Below are positions 1-10,126 of a stretch of 17,741 nucleotides of DNA, piece by piece; within the stretch, counting starts at the first letter, position 1; each line of letters begins with the position of its first letter. The translations under genes and the position numbers were made by a program. The stretch comes from Thermococci archaeon (lineage in GTDB: Archaea; Methanobacteriota_B; Thermococci; Thermococcales; Thermococcaceae), in contig QMUF01000013.1 in NCBI GenBank assembly GCA_003663525.1, positions 1 through 17,741 of the forward strand, read 5' to 3'. The notes under the pieces are model-generated. The model saw only the letters and a program-made list of their open reading frames with translations, searched no databases and was not told the DNA's origin.

Positions 1-9
1 ACTAACCAT
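1..9 (-). CDS. Start of next ribosomal-cluster gene (probably SUI1/aIF1), partial
   Basis: An ATG overlaps the rpl29 stop codon in a TGATG arrangement and opens a frame reading Met-Val-Ser before the window ends. A GAGGAG stretch just upstream, inside the end of rpl29, could be its ribosome-binding site. In Thermococcales the gene after rpl29 in this cluster is usually the SUI1-family translation initiation factor aIF1. Three codons cannot confirm this, so the identity rests on expected gene order only. Confidence 0.35.
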
Positions 10-209
10 CACCTTTTACTCCTCAACTTTTCCTTTTTTATTGTCAATAGACGGGCAATATCCCTCCTGAGATCCCTAATAACCATTGGGTTCTCCAAGG
101 AGGTGCCCATAGTGAGCATTCCTCTCTCCTTAGCAAGCTCAAGCCTAAGTTCTATAATCTTCTTCTCAATTTCTTCCACGTTCATCTCTCTAATCTCACT
201 TGGCTTCAT
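9..209 (-). CDS. rpl29: 50S ribosomal protein L29 (uL29)
   Basis: A 66-residue protein beginning MKPSEIREM, the typical archaeal L29 start, followed by a helical, Lys/Arg/Glu-rich body with the conserved [15 protein letters not shown] segment. L29 is a small two-helix protein near the exit tunnel of the large subunit and forms part of the docking site for nascent-chain factors. The length fits the family. Its ATG overlaps the rps3 stop codon (ATGA), and a GAGGTGAG ribosome-binding site lies about 8 nt upstream, so the two genes are translationally coupled. The identification is secure. Confidence 0.96.
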   Translation of the reverse strand: MKPSEIREMNVEEIEKKIIELRLELAKERGMLTMGTSLENPMVIRDLRRDIARLLTIKKEKLRSKR

Positions 210-829
210 TGTCCGCTCACCTCTTCTTCAATTGGCTTCTCAACAATTTCAATCTCATCTGGAAGTCTTGCATCAGGTGGCATTATTGAAACTTTTACTC
301 CAAGAACTCCAAGTTTGAGTAAAGCTTGAGCATATCCTCTTGAAACTAAGGTTTCTGCAGGGTTTCCAACTTTTGCTATATATCCTTGGTAGAACCTAAC
401 ACTCTTAGCTCTTTCTCCTGTTAGTTTGCCACTGATCCTGATTTCTACTCCTCTAGCACCGTTATTCATAATAGCCCTTATTGCTGCATATGCAGCCCTT
501 CTAAAGTGAACTCCTCTTTCTAGTGCTTGGGCAAGTCTGGTTGCTTGGACTTTGGCATTAAAGTAGGAGTTCTTGATTTCTTCCACTTCTATTTGTGGGT
601 TCTCTAGATTAAAACGCCTTTCAAGAATCCTTGTTAATTCTCTAATCTTTCTACCTCCCCTTCCAATAACAAATCCAGGCCTTTCGGCAAAGATAACAAC
701 CTTGGTTCCGAGAGGAGTCTTTTTGATATCTAGTCCACCATAGCCCGCTCTTCTTAATTCCTTTTCAAGGTATTCATCGATGAGCATTTCCTTAATGCCT
801 TCCTTTATGAAGTATCTCTCGATTGCCAT
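206..829 (-). CDS. rps3: 30S ribosomal protein S3 (uS3)
   Basis: This encodes 207 residues from [12 protein letters not shown]3 sits at the mRNA entry channel of the small subunit. A type II KH RNA-binding domain is visible, with [14 protein letters not shown] near residues 52-65 (GRGG loop). The C-terminal domain carries the conserved [10 protein letters not shown] and [11 protein letters not shown] stretches. The frame stays open 27 nt further upstream, but the ATG at 829 is preceded by a perfect GGAGGTGA ribosome-binding site and matches the usual family start, so I placed the start there. The gene begins 4 nt after the rpl22 stop, whose last codons form that ribosome-binding site. Confidence 0.96.
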   Translation of the reverse strand: MAIERYFIKEGIKEMLIDEYLEKELRRAGYGGLDIKKTPLGTKVVIFAERPGFVIGRGGRKIRELTRILERRFNLENPQIEVEEIKNSYFNAKVQATRLAQALERGVHFRRAAYAAIRAIMNNGARGVEIRISGKLTGERAKSVRFYQGYIAKVGNPAETLVSRGYAQALLKLGVLGVKVSIMPPDARLPDEIEIVEKPIEEEVSGQ

Positions 830-833
830 AGAC

Positions 834-1298
834 TCACCTCCTAATCTCCTCAACAATTATCTCAATGTGTGTTGTCTGTTCGTTGAACTGGGTGGCTCTT
901 CCGAATGCCCTTGGAATATAACCTCTCAATACTGGGCCCCTGTGAGCTGCTACATGGATTATTCTTAATCTATCTGGATCTAAGCCTTTCTGTTCTGCAT
1001 TATTTCTTACATTTAAGAGCAACTTCCTGACTTCCTTAGCGACTTTTACTGGGTATCTTCCAGGACCAAAGCCTTCGCCTCTCTTGTGTCCCTGTGAGTC
1101 GTTGAACCTCCTTAAGTGGATAGGTCTTTTCTTAGCAATTACATCATCAAGTAGTTTTATAGCATCATTAACCATCATGCCTTTGATTTCTCTGCAAACT
1201 TCCATTGAAAGCTTTGGTGAGATCCTCAAATCTCTCCCACTTGCTTTTGCCATTCTCTCAGGGTCAAAATTTTGGAAAGAGTAGGAAAACTTTGCCAT
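834..1298 (-). CDS. rpl22: 50S ribosomal protein L22 (uL22)
   Basis: A 154-residue archaeal/eukaryotic-type L22. L22 lines the peptide exit tunnel with an extended beta-hairpin. Recognisable segments are the N-terminal [19 protein letters not shown], the Gly-rich [10 protein letters not shown] insertion typical of archaeal L22 around residues 73-83, and the C-terminal THIEIIVEE strand. The length is normal for archaea and about 40 residues longer than bacterial L22. An AGTGAGGTGGT ribosome-binding site precedes the ATG and overlaps the end of rps19. Confidence 0.96.
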   Translation of the reverse strand: MAKFSYSFQNFDPERMAKASGRDLRISPKLSMEVCREIKGMMVNDAIKLLDDVIAKKRPIHLRRFNDSQGHKRGEGFGPGRYPVKVAKEVRKLLLNVRNNAEQKGLDPDRLRIIHVAAHRGPVLRGYIPRAFGRATQFNEQTTHIEIIVEEIRR

Positions 1299-1309
1299 TA
1301 TTTACCACC

Positions 1310-1711
1310 TCACTTGATTGCCACGAACATTGATGATCTTGTAGCACCAACACCCGGTGACCCGTGTTGAACTCTCTTTCTTGTTAAAGCAAATTCTCCA
1401 ATATAGTGACCAATCATTTCCTCTCTAATTTGTACTGGGACAAATTCTTTACCATTGTGGACATAGATCGTCATCCCAACCATTTCAGGGAGTATAATCA
1501 TGTCCCTACTGTGAGTTCTTATGGGTTTTTTGTATTTACCTTTCTTTGCAAGCCTTACTTTCCTAAGGAGTTTCTTTTGTTCTGGTGTTAAACCACGCTT
1601 AAGGCTCCTCCTTTGTCTTGAAGGAAGTAACTTGCTTAGGTCTTCAAGAGACATGTTTATAAGTTCTTCAAATGTGTAACCGCGATATTTAAATTCCTTT
1701 TTTCTTGCCAT
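1310..1711 (-). CDS. rps19: 30S ribosomal protein S19 (uS19)
   Basis: A 133-residue protein. The N-terminal 60 or so residues are the archaeal/eukaryotic extension ([22 protein letters not shown]). The conserved S19 core follows: [16 protein letters not shown], then [26 protein letters not shown] and a basic C-terminus. S19 lies in the head of the small subunit and contributes to the intersubunit bridges. A GAGGTGATTT ribosome-binding site lies just before the ATG, immediately after the rpl2 stop. It is a co-transcribed member of the cluster. Confidence 0.96.
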   Translation of the reverse strand: MARKKEFKYRGYTFEELINMSLEDLSKLLPSRQRRSLKRGLTPEQKKLLRKVRLAKKGKYKKPIRTHSRDMIILPEMVGMTIYVHNGKEFVPVQIREEMIGHYIGEFALTRKRVQHGSPGVGATRSSMFVAIK

Positions 1712-1721
1712 CTAAATCACC

Positions 1722-2441
1722 TCACTTCCTTCTTCCAGTTCTTCTCGCTCCTATGTGACCAACTTTTCTTCCAGGTGGAGCTCTCTTTGATATTGTACTT
1801 GGTTTACCAATGTGATGCTCCTTACCACCGTGTGGGTGGTTAACAGCATTCATTTTGACACCTCTTGGCTTAGGCCAGAATCTGTTTCTTGCTTTCATGA
1901 TGTAGTATGCCTTACCCGCTTTGACTATTGGCTTTTCAAGCCTTCCTCCACCAGCAACTACCCCTATTGTTGCTCTGCAGTCAGGGTGAAAACCTTTGAG
2001 TTCACCACTTGGAAGTTGAACAATAACTCTATTTTTCTCTCTTGAAACTACTAAAGCGTAACCTCCTCCAGCCCTCACGAATTTTCCCCCATCTCCAGGT
2101 GAAGCTTCAAGGTTGTAAATATACGTTCCCTCTGGGATTTTCTCGAGTGGAAGTGTGTTCCCAATTGCAATTGGTGCTTCTGGACCAATATAGATCTCCT
2201 GGTCAACCAAAAGGCCTTCTGGAGCAAGGATAAGTTTCTCCAATCCATTATCAAACTTAACCCTAGCAACAGGGGCTGTTCTTCCTGGGTCATGCAGTAT
2301 TTCAACAACCTTCCCAGCAAGAGTTTTCTCTTTAGTAAAGCTTAGTGGAACGTACTTAACAGCACCCCTATACCTATGAGATGGAGCTCTAAATGTTGTT
2401 GTCCCTTTTCCTCTCCTTTGTTGAATTAAACTTTTACCCAT
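1722..2441 (-). CDS. rpl2: 50S ribosomal protein L2 (uL2)
   Basis: This encodes 239 residues from [14 protein letters not shown]2 is a primary 23S rRNA binder next to the peptidyl transferase centre and is needed for subunit joining. The conserved C-terminal motif [17 protein letters not shown] is visible, including the His important for peptidyl transfer in this family. A GTG two codons upstream keeps the frame open, but the ATG at 2441 has a GAGGTGAG site 5 nt before it and gives the family's standard N-terminus. Only 11 nt separate it from rpl23. Confidence 0.96.
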   Translation of the reverse strand: MGKSLIQQRRGKGTTTFRAPSHRYRGAVKYVPLSFTKEKTLAGKVVEILHDPGRTAPVARVKFDNGLEKLILAPEGLLVDQEIYIGPEAPIAIGNTLPLEKIPEGTYIYNLEASPGDGGKFVRAGGGYALVVSREKNRVIVQLPSGELKGFHPDCRATIGVVAGGGRLEKPIVKAGKAYYIMKARNRFWPKPRGVKMNAVNHPHGGKEHHIGKPSTISKRAPPGRKVGHIGARRTGRRK

Positions 2442-2452
2442 TCTCACTCACC

Positions 2453-2713
2453 TCAGAATAATCCTATTCTAGCAGCAACCTCACTTGCGCTGTATTCGGG
2501 TTTTAACTTTACATAAGCTTTCTTTTCGCCTTTCATAGTTATAACAATATTTACTTTATCTACTTTTACTTCATAAACTGTCTCAACTGCTTTCTTTATG
2601 TCTGGCTTAGTTGCTCTTTTGTCCACTATGAAAGTAAGCTTATTTTCTCTTTCCACCATTGAAATTGCTTTCTCTGTAACCACAGGCCTTACAATAACCT
2701 TATAGGGATCCAT
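2453..2713 (-). CDS. rpl23: 50S ribosomal protein L23 (uL23)
   Basis: An 86-residue protein starting [16 protein letters not shown], the diagnostic L23 opening (RPVVTEK). It continues into the conserved [20 protein letters not shown] helix-strand and the [17 protein letters not shown] hairpin. L23 sits at the tunnel exit next to L29 and is the docking point for the signal recognition particle. The GGTGATGAG ribosome-binding site overlaps the rpl4 stop codon. Confidence 0.96.
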   Translation of the reverse strand: MDPYKVIVRPVVTEKAISMVERENKLTFIVDKRATKPDIKKAVETVYEVKVDKVNIVITMKGEKKAYVKLKPEYSASEVAARIGLF

Positions 2714-2719
2714 GTCTCA

Positions 2720-3487
2720 TCACCCATAAAACTCCCTTAATCTCTCTATCGCTCCCTTTGTCCATATAGTAAGTCTTCCAGGATGGGCACCTGGAGCTAA
2801 TAACTCTACCCCCAAGTTGTCAACTACAACTACATCTACACCTGGGTGATTCCTTGCACCTTGAACTATCCCCTCGTTCTTTGCAACCACAATAAGTGGA
2901 CCTTTTGCCTTTTTGTACCTTCTACCTCTCATTTTGCCCCTTCCAGCTCTAACTTTGGTATTTCTCTTTGCTCTCTCAATGTCCTCCCATATACCGAGTT
3001 TTTTAAATATCTCCCTTGTTTGGGCTGTCCTGTAAACTTTTTCAAGTTCATTTTCAACAACAAGAGGAACTTGAGGTATGCTATCAATTACATGTCCCCT
3101 AGCTCTTACAAGATCATAGTTAGCAGTAGCAGCAATTGCACTCATCAAAGCAAGCTTCTTTTCTTTCTTGTTTATGCCTTCCCAAATCACCTTTTCAACC
3201 TTTGGTGGGTGGGTCCTCCTTCCGCCTCTTGCAAAAGGTACAAATGCAGCAAACCTAGGGGAAGTCTTTATTCTCTCTACTCTTGCCATACCACGGCCTT
3301 TTCCTATATTCTCTGTAACCCTCCTTTTACCTGCCAAGGGGTCCCTTCCTTGGGGTTGAATTCTGTGTGTCCATGATGCAATGACAGCTCTTTTAATAAG
3401 ATCTGGCCTAAATGGGGTTTGGAATACCTTCGGAAGCATTATCTCTTCTATAGGCTCGCCATTGAGTGAAAATACCTTAACTTTCAT
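2720..3487 (-). CDS. rpl4: 50S ribosomal protein L4 (uL4)
   Basis: A 255-residue archaeal L4. L4 extends a loop into the peptide exit tunnel beside L22. The long basic loop is visible around residues 45-95 ([24 protein letters not shown], then [12 protein letters not shown]). The C-terminal globular part has [20 protein letters not shown] and the [19 protein letters not shown] ending. Length and order are normal. The start has a strong GAGGTGAGG site that overlaps the rpl3 stop. Confidence 0.96.
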   Translation of the reverse strand: MKVKVFSLNGEPIEEIMLPKVFQTPFRPDLIKRAVIASWTHRIQPQGRDPLAGKRRVTENIGKGRGMARVERIKTSPRFAAFVPFARGGRRTHPPKVEKVIWEGINKKEKKLALMSAIAATANYDLVRARGHVIDSIPQVPLVVENELEKVYRTAQTREIFKKLGIWEDIERAKRNTKVRAGRGKMRGRRYKKAKGPLIVVAKNEGIVQGARNHPGVDVVVVDNLGVELLAPGAHPGRLTIWTKGAIERLREFYG

Positions 3488-3498
3488 AAATCCTCACC

Positions 3499-4578
3499 TC
3501 ATTGCTTTGATTCCCTACTAATGTATGTGATCTGCGGAGCTTCAGCAGGTGGCCTCTTTGCGGGTGGCCTTACTGCAGGCCTCATTCTAATGATTCTCTT
3601 TATTGCTCCAGGTATAGTTCCAGCAATCATTATGAAGTCGTTCCTGACTACTCCATAGTGTGGAAATCCACCATTTGGTGTAATCTTAATTTTCTCCCCG
3701 TTAAGGGTGAGTTTACCATTCTCACCTATTCTTAAAAGTCTCTTGTTAAACTCTGTTCTGTGGTGGAAACCCATTTGTCCAGCCCTTGGAACTGTCCACA
3801 TAACCCTTGCGGGATGCCATGGGCCGATGGTTGCAACTTTTCTTCTGCCCTTGCTGTCTTTGTGAGAAGTCAATTTAACTCCCCATCTTTTGACAGGACC
3901 TTGGGTTCCCTTCCCTTTAGTAACTGCCACAATATCAAGAAGTTCCCCTTCCTTAAGGCTTTCTCCAACTCTGATTTCTTTTCCAAGCTTCTCTTTGATA
4001 TAATTGAATTTCTCTTCAATGCTTGTTCCACCGACAGCATATTCCATAACTTCTGGCTTTTTCTTTATGCGTGCCAGCCAAGGTTGAGTTGCTACTAACG
4101 CCCTTAATTCAACAACTTCTCCAGTTTTTACAAGATCTTCAACTTCCCCAAGCTTTTGTTGGAAAACTTCCTCTGTGTAGTTTTTTGGAAGAGTTTTGAT
4201 TCTCCTTTCAAGAAGTTTGTAAAATGTGACATTCTTTGCTCTCTTTGATGGGTAATTCTCAAGCTTGAAATCTGGAATCATGACTTCTGTAGCGGTTTCA
4301 AGACCAAAGTAACCCTTTTCGTAAGCCCTAATGCCATAGACTATGAGTGGTGGAGCTTCAACTATCGTGACTGGCATAAAAATCTCCTTGCCTTTTGTAA
4401 TTCCTGGAGTATCATCTAGCATGAGTACATGAGTCATGCCCACTTTATATCCTGCAAATCCAAGCATTCTAACTTCTTGCTCCTGGGGCCAAGTCCTAAT
4501 CTTCGGTACTATACTCTTTGCTCTCTTCCTTGGGGAATACGCCAATGAACCTCTTCTTGGTCTGCTAATTCTTCCCAT
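3499..4578 (-). CDS. rpl3: 50S ribosomal protein L3 (uL3)
   Basis: A 359-residue archaeal/eukaryotic-type L3, much longer than bacterial L3. L3 binds 23S rRNA and reaches toward the peptidyl transferase centre. Conserved stretches are the N-terminal [26 protein letters not shown] near residue 40, the central [14 protein letters not shown] and the [16 protein letters not shown] loop. The C-terminus is Pro/Lys-rich with a repeated [12 protein letters not shown] flavour. The start is one base after the methyltransferase stop, behind an AAGGAGGGAT site, so the two genes are clearly co-transcribed. Confidence 0.96.
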   Translation of the reverse strand: MGRISRPRRGSLAYSPRKRAKSIVPKIRTWPQEQEVRMLGFAGYKVGMTHVLMLDDTPGITKGKEIFMPVTIVEAPPLIVYGIRAYEKGYFGLETATEVMIPDFKLENYPSKRAKNVTFYKLLERRIKTLPKNYTEEVFQQKLGEVEDLVKTGEVVELRALVATQPWLARIKKKPEVMEYAVGGTSIEEKFNYIKEKLGKEIRVGESLKEGELLDIVAVTKGKGTQGPVKRWGVKLTSHKDSKGRRKVATIGPWHPARVMWTVPRAGQMGFHHRTEFNKRLLRIGENGKLTLNGEKIKITPNGGFPHYGVVRNDFIMIAGTIPGAIKRIIRMRPAVRPPAKRPPAEAPQITYISRESKQ

Positions 4579-4579
4579 T

Positions 4580-5356
4580 TCAATCCCTCCTTATGACATT
4601 AAATATCGCCAATGTCGCCAACACGGCTTCCTCCGTTCTAACGGTTTTCGTTTTTTGATTTGGAATTGTATTGAGGATTAGGTCAAAGGGATAATCCTCA
4701 TTGAAGTCTCTCAGGATCTCCATTATTCCCTTCCGAGGAGATCCAAATACAAATCCCACTTCTCCCTCCAATGGAGGGAGGTTCACTTTTCTCACATCCT
4801 CACCCATTCGTGAGGTCGCGATTGCAAGGTTAAGTTTTGCCTTTTTAAGTGTTTTTGCCAGAGACCTCCTCGTTAAGTGAACCCTATACCCCCAATATTC
4901 CCGAGGTTTTGTTGGTACTACTTTGAGAGGGGTTGCTGATATTATTTCAAATGTCATACGGCCTTCTCCACTCCCTTCCACAAGGGCGAGTTCATCAAGA
5001 CCAATATCTGCATAAAGCCTCTTACCCTTTCTGATTATAACTCCCTCTCTGATCTCTCCAACTTTTGGGTCCCTTTTGAGTTTATGATGAGGTGTCCTTA
5101 GTGGAGGTAAAATCCCCGCATATTTGAGCTCCTTAGTAAGGGGAATGAGTATTTTTCGTAGATACTGTGGGGTTTCCATGTACTCCAAGACAAGCTTAAT
5201 GAATTTGCCTTCCCTGCCACCAGCTTTGTAAATCCATATGTATTCCACACCAAAGATCGCTGCTGCCCTGCCAATTTGTCCAACTTTATACGTCTTGATT
5301 TTTGGATCCGATGTCTCTTCAAGGAGTGAATCTGGAATAAAGATATGCCATGCCAT
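4580..5356 (-). CDS. SPOUT-family RNA methyltransferase (DUF171 / C9orf114-SPOUT1 type)
   Basis: A 258-residue protein whose C-terminus carries the trefoil-knot signature of SPOUT methyltransferases: [13 protein letters not shown] followed by [19 protein letters not shown]. These residues bind S-adenosylmethionine. The middle part (about residues 85-160) matches the OB-like insertion of the DUF171 family, which includes MT0001 of Methanothermobacter and human SPOUT1. Annotations in this family predict uridine N3 methylation of rRNA; the target here is unproven. It is the first gene of the ribosomal operon. I chose ATG 5356 (MAWHIFIPD) because AGGATGA precedes it at 4 nt. An in-frame ATG at 5365 would add three residues. 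Confidence 0.88.
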   Translation of the reverse strand: MAWHIFIPDSLLEETSDPKIKTYKVGQIGRAAAIFGVEYIWIYKAGGREGKFIKLVLEYMETPQYLRKILIPLTKELKYAGILPPLRTPHHKLKRDPKVGEIREGVIIRKGKRLYADIGLDELALVEGSGEGRMTFEIISATPLKVVPTKPREYWGYRVHLTRRSLAKTLKKAKLNLAIATSRMGEDVRKVNLPPLEGEVGFVFGSPRKGIMEILRDFNEDYPFDLILNTIPNQKTKTVRTEEAVLATLAIFNVIRRD

Positions 5357-5412
5357 CTCAGTCATCCTTTACATTTTTATATCTTTAAAGCTGTAGTGGG
5401 GTAAAAAGAATT

Positions 5413-5430
5413 TATTTAAAAGACTTTCGA
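5413..5430 (-). promoter_or_regulatory. Promoter (BRE + TATA) of the methyltransferase-ribosomal protein operon
   Basis: Reading the minus strand, CGAAAG (5429-5424) is followed by the TATA-like TTTTAAATA (5421-5413). A start site about 26 nt downstream would fall near 5391 and give a leader of roughly 35 nt. A second AT-rich element, TTTAAAGATATAAAA (5389-5375), lies closer to the gene and could serve a nearly leaderless transcript instead. These are the only good candidates in the 115-nt gap, so the whole ribosomal operon probably starts here. Confidence 0.5.
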
Positions 5431-5479
5431 ACCATTCCACCCTCCTACATCTTTAAAAGTATGAAAATTTTTTGCAAAA

Positions 5480-5926
5480 CTATCCAACAAGAGATTCTAT
5501 CATGTTAACAATATTAGGAATATTACCTTTAACTTCCTCACTAAGTTCCATCCCAAGGTCAATTTCTTTAGCAACAATACCAACGAAATGGATTTCGGCT
5601 TTTGCAAGCCTCTTGTCAATAAGTCTCAACAGTTTGAGCCCATCAATTGCCCCCATGAAATGAGCACTTCGTATTTCAGCTCTAAGCTTTTCAAAAGCTT
5701 CATCTCCCTTTAAATGAACAACTTGGCCAGGTTTATACTTTTCAGTCAATATTGCATCTATGATAATTATCCTTTCTTCACCGTTATACTGCCGTTGAAG
5801 TGTGAAAATGTCGGTACCCACTTCAAGAACATTATACCCTTTCTCAGCTAAAATCCTACCAACTTTTAATCCCACTCCATCATCTTTCATAAGTTCATTA
5901 CCAAGCGCAAGGATTAAAGTGCTCAT
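5480..5926 (-). CDS. NiFe-hydrogenase maturation protease (HyaD/HycI family, M52)
   Basis: This encodes 148 residues from MSTLILALGNELMKDDGVG, the diagnostic N-terminus of hydrogenase endopeptidases. By family knowledge these proteases recognise nickel in the nearly mature large subunit and remove its C-terminal tail. The nickel ligands of HybD (Glu, Asp, His) appear to correspond to Glu11, Asp57 (IIIDAI) and His89 (SAHFMGAIDGL). The start at 5926 has a GGTGGGAG site, while an upstream TTG (5938) overlaps that site and is less likely. It lies 51 nt downstream of hydA, whose product has a cleavable tail, so it probably serves this hydrogenase. The longer gap is T-rich, leaving room for an extra promoter or RNA processing. 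Confidence 0.9.
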   Translation of the reverse strand: MSTLILALGNELMKDDGVGLKVGRILAEKGYNVLEVGTDIFTLQRQYNGEERIIIIDAILTEKYKPGQVVHLKGDEAFEKLRAEIRSAHFMGAIDGLKLLRLIDKRLAKAEIHFVGIVAKEIDLGMELSEEVKGNIPNIVNMIESLVG

Positions 5927-5977
5927 TACTCCCACCAAACAAAAATTAGAGAAAGTGCTTAAAAAGTTTGGAGAAAA

Positions 5978-7264
5978 TCAGAGCTTAATTACGTGTACTG
6001 AACATGAAATACACGGATCGTATGCTCTAACAGTCATCTCTGTAAGTAATTTAAGTGTTTCTGGGTCATCTTGCCAGTGCTTTTCTGCCATCATTCTAAC
6101 GTGGCGCTCCATTATGGCTAGATTCATTGCAGTTGGAGTAATTATATCCGCATAGTTTACTTTTCCATCTTTAACTTCAAGAGCATAAGCTACCAGTCCT
6201 CTCGGGGCTTCAGTTATGCTCACCCCAAAGCCATCCTTTATTTCTACTTCATCTCTTTCTTTTATCGGCCACTTTGCAAGGGTATCATCAATTATGTCTA
6301 TTGCCCTCTCCACAAAGTAAACAAGCTCTAATGCTTGAGCAAAGTTATTGGCAAAGCAGTTATCGTATCTTAAGAGATCTTTATACTGGTTGTAGAGTTC
6401 CTTTGCTTTTCCATAGAGAAGGTCAGCATTATTAACTATTCTTGAGATCGCACCAACCATAAAATGCTTCTCATTGTTGTAGAAGGAGTGCTTTGCAAAG
6501 CTATGGCCTACAACTTTTTCAACTATGTGCTTTTTGTAATCTTCCACAGGGAATTCAAATCCGTCACTTACCTTGATGTAGTCCCCGAATATGCCATAAA
6601 CGCCGTTTCTTGGTTTAACCGCCATGTGAATCATTTCTTTGTCTTTAACTTCTTCATACTGCTCAAATTTCGAGAATAACTCCACAGTGTACTCTGCCAT
6701 AGGCAAGGTTTCTTTAAGTTCCTTTTTAAGCTCCTCAAACTGGCCCCTTGTTGGAAGTTTTCCAAATCCACCAAGTATGGCGTTTTCTTGATGTATTGCT
6801 CTTGATGCAAGGTAGTCCATTATCTTTGAACCAATGTTCTTGAGAGCCATTGCGCACTCGATTTCTTTCCTATATTTGTCCACCATTGCAAGTGGATTTG
6901 AATAGCCAAGATAATCCGGGAGAACAAGTAGGTAAAGATGCAAGGCATGGCTTTCTATCATGTCCCCGATGTAAAGTAGGTCTCTTAGATCCTGAATTTC
7001 AAGTCTTGGAGTGAAACCTACAGCTTTTTCGGCTGCTTCCACTGCAGTAAGCTTGTGAGCGGCTGAACAGAACGAACAAATCCTTGGATAGACTGCTAAG
7101 GCTTCTTCAAGCTTCTTACCAAGAGTAATAGCTTCGAAAAATCTTGGCCCTTCTATTATGTTGAGCTTTACTTCTTTAATCCCCTCATCACTTGTTACTA
7201 TTTCGATTCCGCCTTTTCCCTCAACACGGGCTATGTGATCAATAGTAATCGGGATGTACATCAT
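5978..7264 (-). CDS. hydA: Sulfhydrogenase alpha subunit (NiFe large subunit, precursor)
   Basis: A 428-residue precursor of the catalytic subunit. The NiFe site is held by two Cys pairs: RICSFC (Cys63, Cys66) and DPCISC (Cys418, Cys421). The latter is followed by Ser-Val-His424, after which the family protease cuts, leaving only the tail VIKL to be removed. The N-terminus ([27 protein letters not shown]) is nearly what I remember of P. furiosus hydrogenase I alpha. The enzyme is cytosolic, with no signal peptide. Its ATG overlaps the hydD stop (ATGA) behind a GGAGGGAG site. The family interconverts H2 and NADPH, and can reduce sulfur or polysulfide in vitro. Confidence 0.95.
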   Translation of the reverse strand: MMYIPITIDHIARVEGKGGIEIVTSDEGIKEVKLNIIEGPRFFEAITLGKKLEEALAVYPRICSFCSAAHKLTAVEAAEKAVGFTPRLEIQDLRDLLYIGDMIESHALHLYLLVLPDYLGYSNPLAMVDKYRKEIECAMALKNIGSKIMDYLASRAIHQENAILGGFGKLPTRGQFEELKKELKETLPMAEYTVELFSKFEQYEEVKDKEMIHMAVKPRNGVYGIFGDYIKVSDGFEFPVEDYKKHIVEKVVGHSFAKHSFYNNEKHFMVGAISRIVNNADLLYGKAKELYNQYKDLLRYDNCFANNFAQALELVYFVERAIDIIDDTLAKWPIKERDEVEIKDGFGVSITEAPRGLVAYALEVKDGKVNYADIITPTAMNLAIMERHVRMMAEKHWQDDPETLKLLTEMTVRAYDPCISCSVHVIKL

Positions 7265-8046
7265 TCTCCCTCCTTAAATATTTTGTTGACCATCTCCTCA
7301 AGCTTTGGGTTATAGGCATTGAAGATTTTCACCCTTTCAAGTATTTCTTCTTTTGTAAGACCCTTCCTCTTGAACTCCAATGCAAGTGAGTCAAACCATG
7401 CAACATCCTTAACGGCTCCTCTACATCCAATGCACGGTATTCCATAGCTCGGACACCTTGCATCACAGCCTGCCGTAGTTATCGGTCCTAAACAGGGCTC
7501 TCCCTTTTCTATGAGGATGCAGGGGTTGCCTCTGAGCCTACACTCGACACACACTGGATAATCTATATCTTCTGGCCATGAACCAATGAGAAGTGTCCCC
7601 AATGCATAGAGGAAATCCTTCTTTTCCGGTGGACATCCATAGAGTTTGTAATCGACTTTAATATACTTCTCAACTGGTTCAGCCATTTTGGGTTCGAATT
7701 TAACGTGAGCATCCCCATAAACAGTCTTCCATAATTCATTAAACTCTTTGTCTTTATCCCAGCTCTGTACACCACCATGAATAGCACATGAACCAACTGC
7801 AATTACTATCTTCGCCTTCTCTCTGATCTTCTTTACCAGCTCTATTTCCTCTTGGGTAGATACACTACCCTCAATGAAAGCTATGTCAACTTCTCTGTCC
7901 TCCTCACTATTCCTCTCCACCATGAACCAACACTCTATCCCTACCTTGTCTAAGAGGTGGAGTATTTCGTCCATCATGGCCATTTGGAGCTGACAGCCAT
8001 AGCATGAAGTTAAAGCGTAAAACCCAACTCTAACTTTCTCGCTCAT
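7261..8046 (-). CDS. hydD: Sulfhydrogenase delta subunit (NiFe small subunit)
   Basis: This encodes 261 residues from [18 protein letters not shown]. The small subunit carries the [4Fe-4S] wire from the NiFe centre. Proximal cluster ligands are Cys15 and Cys18 (TSCYGCQ), Cys87 (GSCAIHGG) and Cys138 (YGCPP). The C-terminal part holds two further groups, Cys166/169/176/185 and Cys194/198/205/208, the latter ending in PCIGCRG. There is no Tat signal peptide or membrane anchor, as expected for a cytosolic group 3 enzyme. The ATG at 8046 has a GAGGTGGGA site; the frame extends three codons further to a GTG within that site, which I rejected. Confidence 0.94.
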   Translation of the reverse strand: MSEKVRVGFYALTSCYGCQLQMAMMDEILHLLDKVGIECWFMVERNSEEDREVDIAFIEGSVSTQEEIELVKKIREKAKIVIAVGSCAIHGGVQSWDKDKEFNELWKTVYGDAHVKFEPKMAEPVEKYIKVDYKLYGCPPEKKDFLYALGTLLIGSWPEDIDYPVCVECRLRGNPCILIEKGEPCLGPITTAGCDARCPSYGIPCIGCRGAVKDVAWFDSLALEFKRKGLTKEEILERVKIFNAYNPKLEEMVNKIFKEGE

Positions 8047-8056
8047 TCTTCCCACC

Positions 8057-8953
8057 TCAATCCAGCAGCCCTGGAGTTGATATTATATCAAAGTAACCAA
8101 AGACTGGGCCATCTTTACATATATATTTCCATGAGGTGCTTGTTCCTACGTTACAGTGCCCACACTTACCTATTCCACATTTCATTTTCCTCTCAAGTGT
8201 CACATAGATATTCTCTGGGCGGTAACCATAGTTTATAAGTGACTCAAAAACTGCTTTGTACATTCTTGGAGGTCCACACACAGCTACTGCAGTGTTCTTT
8301 GGATTTGTATTGGCCTCGACAATAAATTGCTGGGGCCTTCCTTTTAGTCCTGGCCAATCTGGATCCCTAGTAACACTCTGGATTATCTTGACATTTTCAG
8401 CTTCAGCAAGGTCTTTCATTGCCTCTAACTCTTTGTAAAACAGCAAGTCTTTTCCATACCTTGCAGTGTTTATGAACGTAATATTTCCGTACTTCCATCT
8501 GTTGTCCATTGCATAGAGAAAGACACTTCTAAGAGGTGCAGTTCCAAGACCTGCTGCTATAAGGAGAAGGTCCATTCCTTCCCACTCATCAACAGGAAAA
8601 CCATTTCCATATGGGCCTCTAACCAGGACTGTGTCTCCAGGTTTGAGCTTATGAACCACTGTAGTAACTCTCCCAGCTTTTCTGATACATAACTCAAAGA
8701 ATCCTTTTCTCATAGCGGATGAGCATATACTGATTGGAACTTCCCCTACACCAGGAATTGTAAGTTGAACAAATTGACCTGGTTTGAAGGTCCACTTTTC
8801 AGCTAATTCTGGGTCTTCAAAACGGAATAGGAAGAGTTTCTCTGTCTCGGTTAATGTGTAAAGCTTAAGCACTTTTGCCTTATGAAGGGCGTAAGGGTTC
8901 TCTCTAGGCATCATAATTTCCTTAGGGATGGGGTCTCTTGGAGTGCTCATCAT
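8057..8953 (-). CDS. hydG: Sulfhydrogenase gamma subunit (FAD/NAD(P)-binding diaphorase)
   Basis: A 298-residue flavoprotein of the ferredoxin-NADP reductase-like family, which links the hydrogenase to NAD(P)H. An N-terminal FAD-binding barrel covers residues about 20-115. The pyridine nucleotide fold includes [12 protein letters not shown] near 132-143 and [11 protein letters not shown]-terminal [2Fe-2S] site is given by Cys259, Cys264, Cys267 (CGIGKCGHC) and Cys279 (YICKDGP). Two adjacent ATG codons (8953 and 8950) follow GGAGGTGA; the first overlaps the hydB stop. The layout matches P. furiosus hydrogenase I gamma. The protein is cytosolic. Confidence 0.94.
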   Translation of the reverse strand: MMSTPRDPIPKEIMMPRENPYALHKAKVLKLYTLTETEKLFLFRFEDPELAEKWTFKPGQFVQLTIPGVGEVPISICSSAMRKGFFELCIRKAGRVTTVVHKLKPGDTVLVRGPYGNGFPVDEWEGMDLLLIAAGLGTAPLRSVFLYAMDNRWKYGNITFINTARYGKDLLFYKELEAMKDLAEAENVKIIQSVTRDPDWPGLKGRPQQFIVEANTNPKNTAVAVCGPPRMYKAVFESLINYGYRPENIYVTLERKMKCGIGKCGHCNVGTSTSWKYICKDGPVFGYFDIISTPGLLD

Positions 8954-10050
8954 TCTTCACCTCCCATAGAACTGCTATATGCAAATCCTCTCTTCGGCAT
9001 CTCCTCCGCAACTTCAGGTGGACATGAATTGTCTTTTACTCCCAGAATAGTTCTCAAGTTTTCTACAAAGCTTATCTCCGCTGGACAGAAGTAAGTACAC
9101 CTTCCACATCCAACACAATAACTTATGCCAAGCTTCTCGTTGTATGAGTTCTTACATAGATACCTGTTCATAAAACGAGATTTTTTCGTTGGTCTAAAGT
9201 TGTGATTTCCAGCTACAAGACCGTGACTTCTTAACTGACAGGAATCCCATCTTCTAATCCTAACACCTGTATCTCCATCAAGATTTGGAATGTCTTGAAC
9301 CTCATAGCACCTACAAGTTGGACAGGTTAAATTACAATTACCACAGGCTAAACAAAGTTCACTTTGTTCATCCCACATTGGGTGTTCCATTTCCATCTCG
9401 AGTAAGTAGCGGAGATTACCCCAATCTTCATGGTACTTGAACATTTGGTGTTTTTTATTTTCAAATTCTCTAAACTCACATACATCTTGAGTTGTAACTT
9501 CCTCAAAGAGCTTGATGTTTTTATCCACTATTCTGTGTCCCTTTGGAGTACCTACTCTCACTAACCACCCATCAGGGAGCTCATGAAGAAACAAGTCAAA
9601 ACCATCGTCTGCAAAATCAGTTTCTCTTAAGTTGCAGAAACAGTATTCATCTGGAACACAGCTGATTCCTATTATTATGCCTTTCTCTCTTCTAACCTTG
9701 TAGTACTTGTCAGGAAGCTCATCAAGGTATATAGTGTCCATTATCTTGAGCCCAAAAATGTCACATGCATGAACTCCAAAAACAATGAATGGCTCCACGT
9801 TTTCAATGACTTCATTGTACTCTGCTTTTGAAATGCTAAACTCGAATATCTTCTCCTTAGGCAGGAAGAAAAACTTCTTTGGTGGCATTATTGTCCTGTT
9901 GTACTTAAACTCGATTTTTCTTACGTCGTCTATTTCTCTGAAATCATAGAACTTTTCAGATATCTTCACTGGAGCATAAAGTACTCCCCACTCTTTTAAA
10001 CGTTCGAGGAACTCATAAGTATTTTCTTTTGGCAACTTAACGTATCTCAA
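8950..10050 (-). CDS. hydB: Sulfhydrogenase beta subunit (iron-sulfur electron transfer)
   Basis: A 366-residue protein related to the beta subunit of anaerobic sulfite reductase. It carries two ferredoxin-type [4Fe-4S] motifs, [12 protein letters not shown] (about residues 233-244) and [12 protein letters not shown] (312-323), and extra cysteines at CVPDEYCFC (131-139). It relays electrons between the gamma flavoprotein and the hydrogenase module, and has been linked to sulfur reduction. I placed the start at TTG 10050: GGGGTGAT lies 4 nt upstream, and the resulting [19 protein letters not shown] agrees with the P. furiosus start as I recall it. An in-frame GTG at 10074 would add 8 residues but has no ribosome-binding site. 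It is the first gene of the operon. Confidence 0.93.
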   Translation of the reverse strand: MRYVKLPKENTYEFLERLKEWGVLYAPVKISEKFYDFREIDDVRKIEFKYNRTIMPPKKFFFLPKEKIFEFSISKAEYNEVIENVEPFIVFGVHACDIFGLKIMDTIYLDELPDKYYKVRREKGIIIGISCVPDEYCFCNLRETDFADDGFDLFLHELPDGWLVRVGTPKGHRIVDKNIKLFEEVTTQDVCEFREFENKKHQMFKYHEDWGNLRYLLEMEMEHPMWDEQSELCLACGNCNLTCPTCRCYEVQDIPNLDGDTGVRIRRWDSCQLRSHGLVAGNHNFRPTKKSRFMNRYLCKNSYNEKLGISYCVGCGRCTYFCPAEISFVENLRTILGVKDNSCPPEVAEEMPKRGFAYSSSMGGEE

Positions 10051-10126
10051 CTCTATCACCCCATTAATGTACACAAATACTCTTAATGAACACTTTTATT
10101 CATCTTCATCGAACGGTTGTTTCATG

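Noticed and set aside
2846..3376. A 176-codon open frame on the plus strand opposite rpl4
   Set aside because: It is Cys/Ser/Phe-rich with no recognisable domain, lies fully antisense to a conserved ribosomal gene and has no ribosome-binding site; it arises from codon bias on the other strand.
5449..5460. Repeat of ATCTTTAAA at 5381-5389 and 5450-5458 as an operator pair
   Set aside because: The motif is AT-rich and short; two copies in an AT-rich promoter region are expected by chance.
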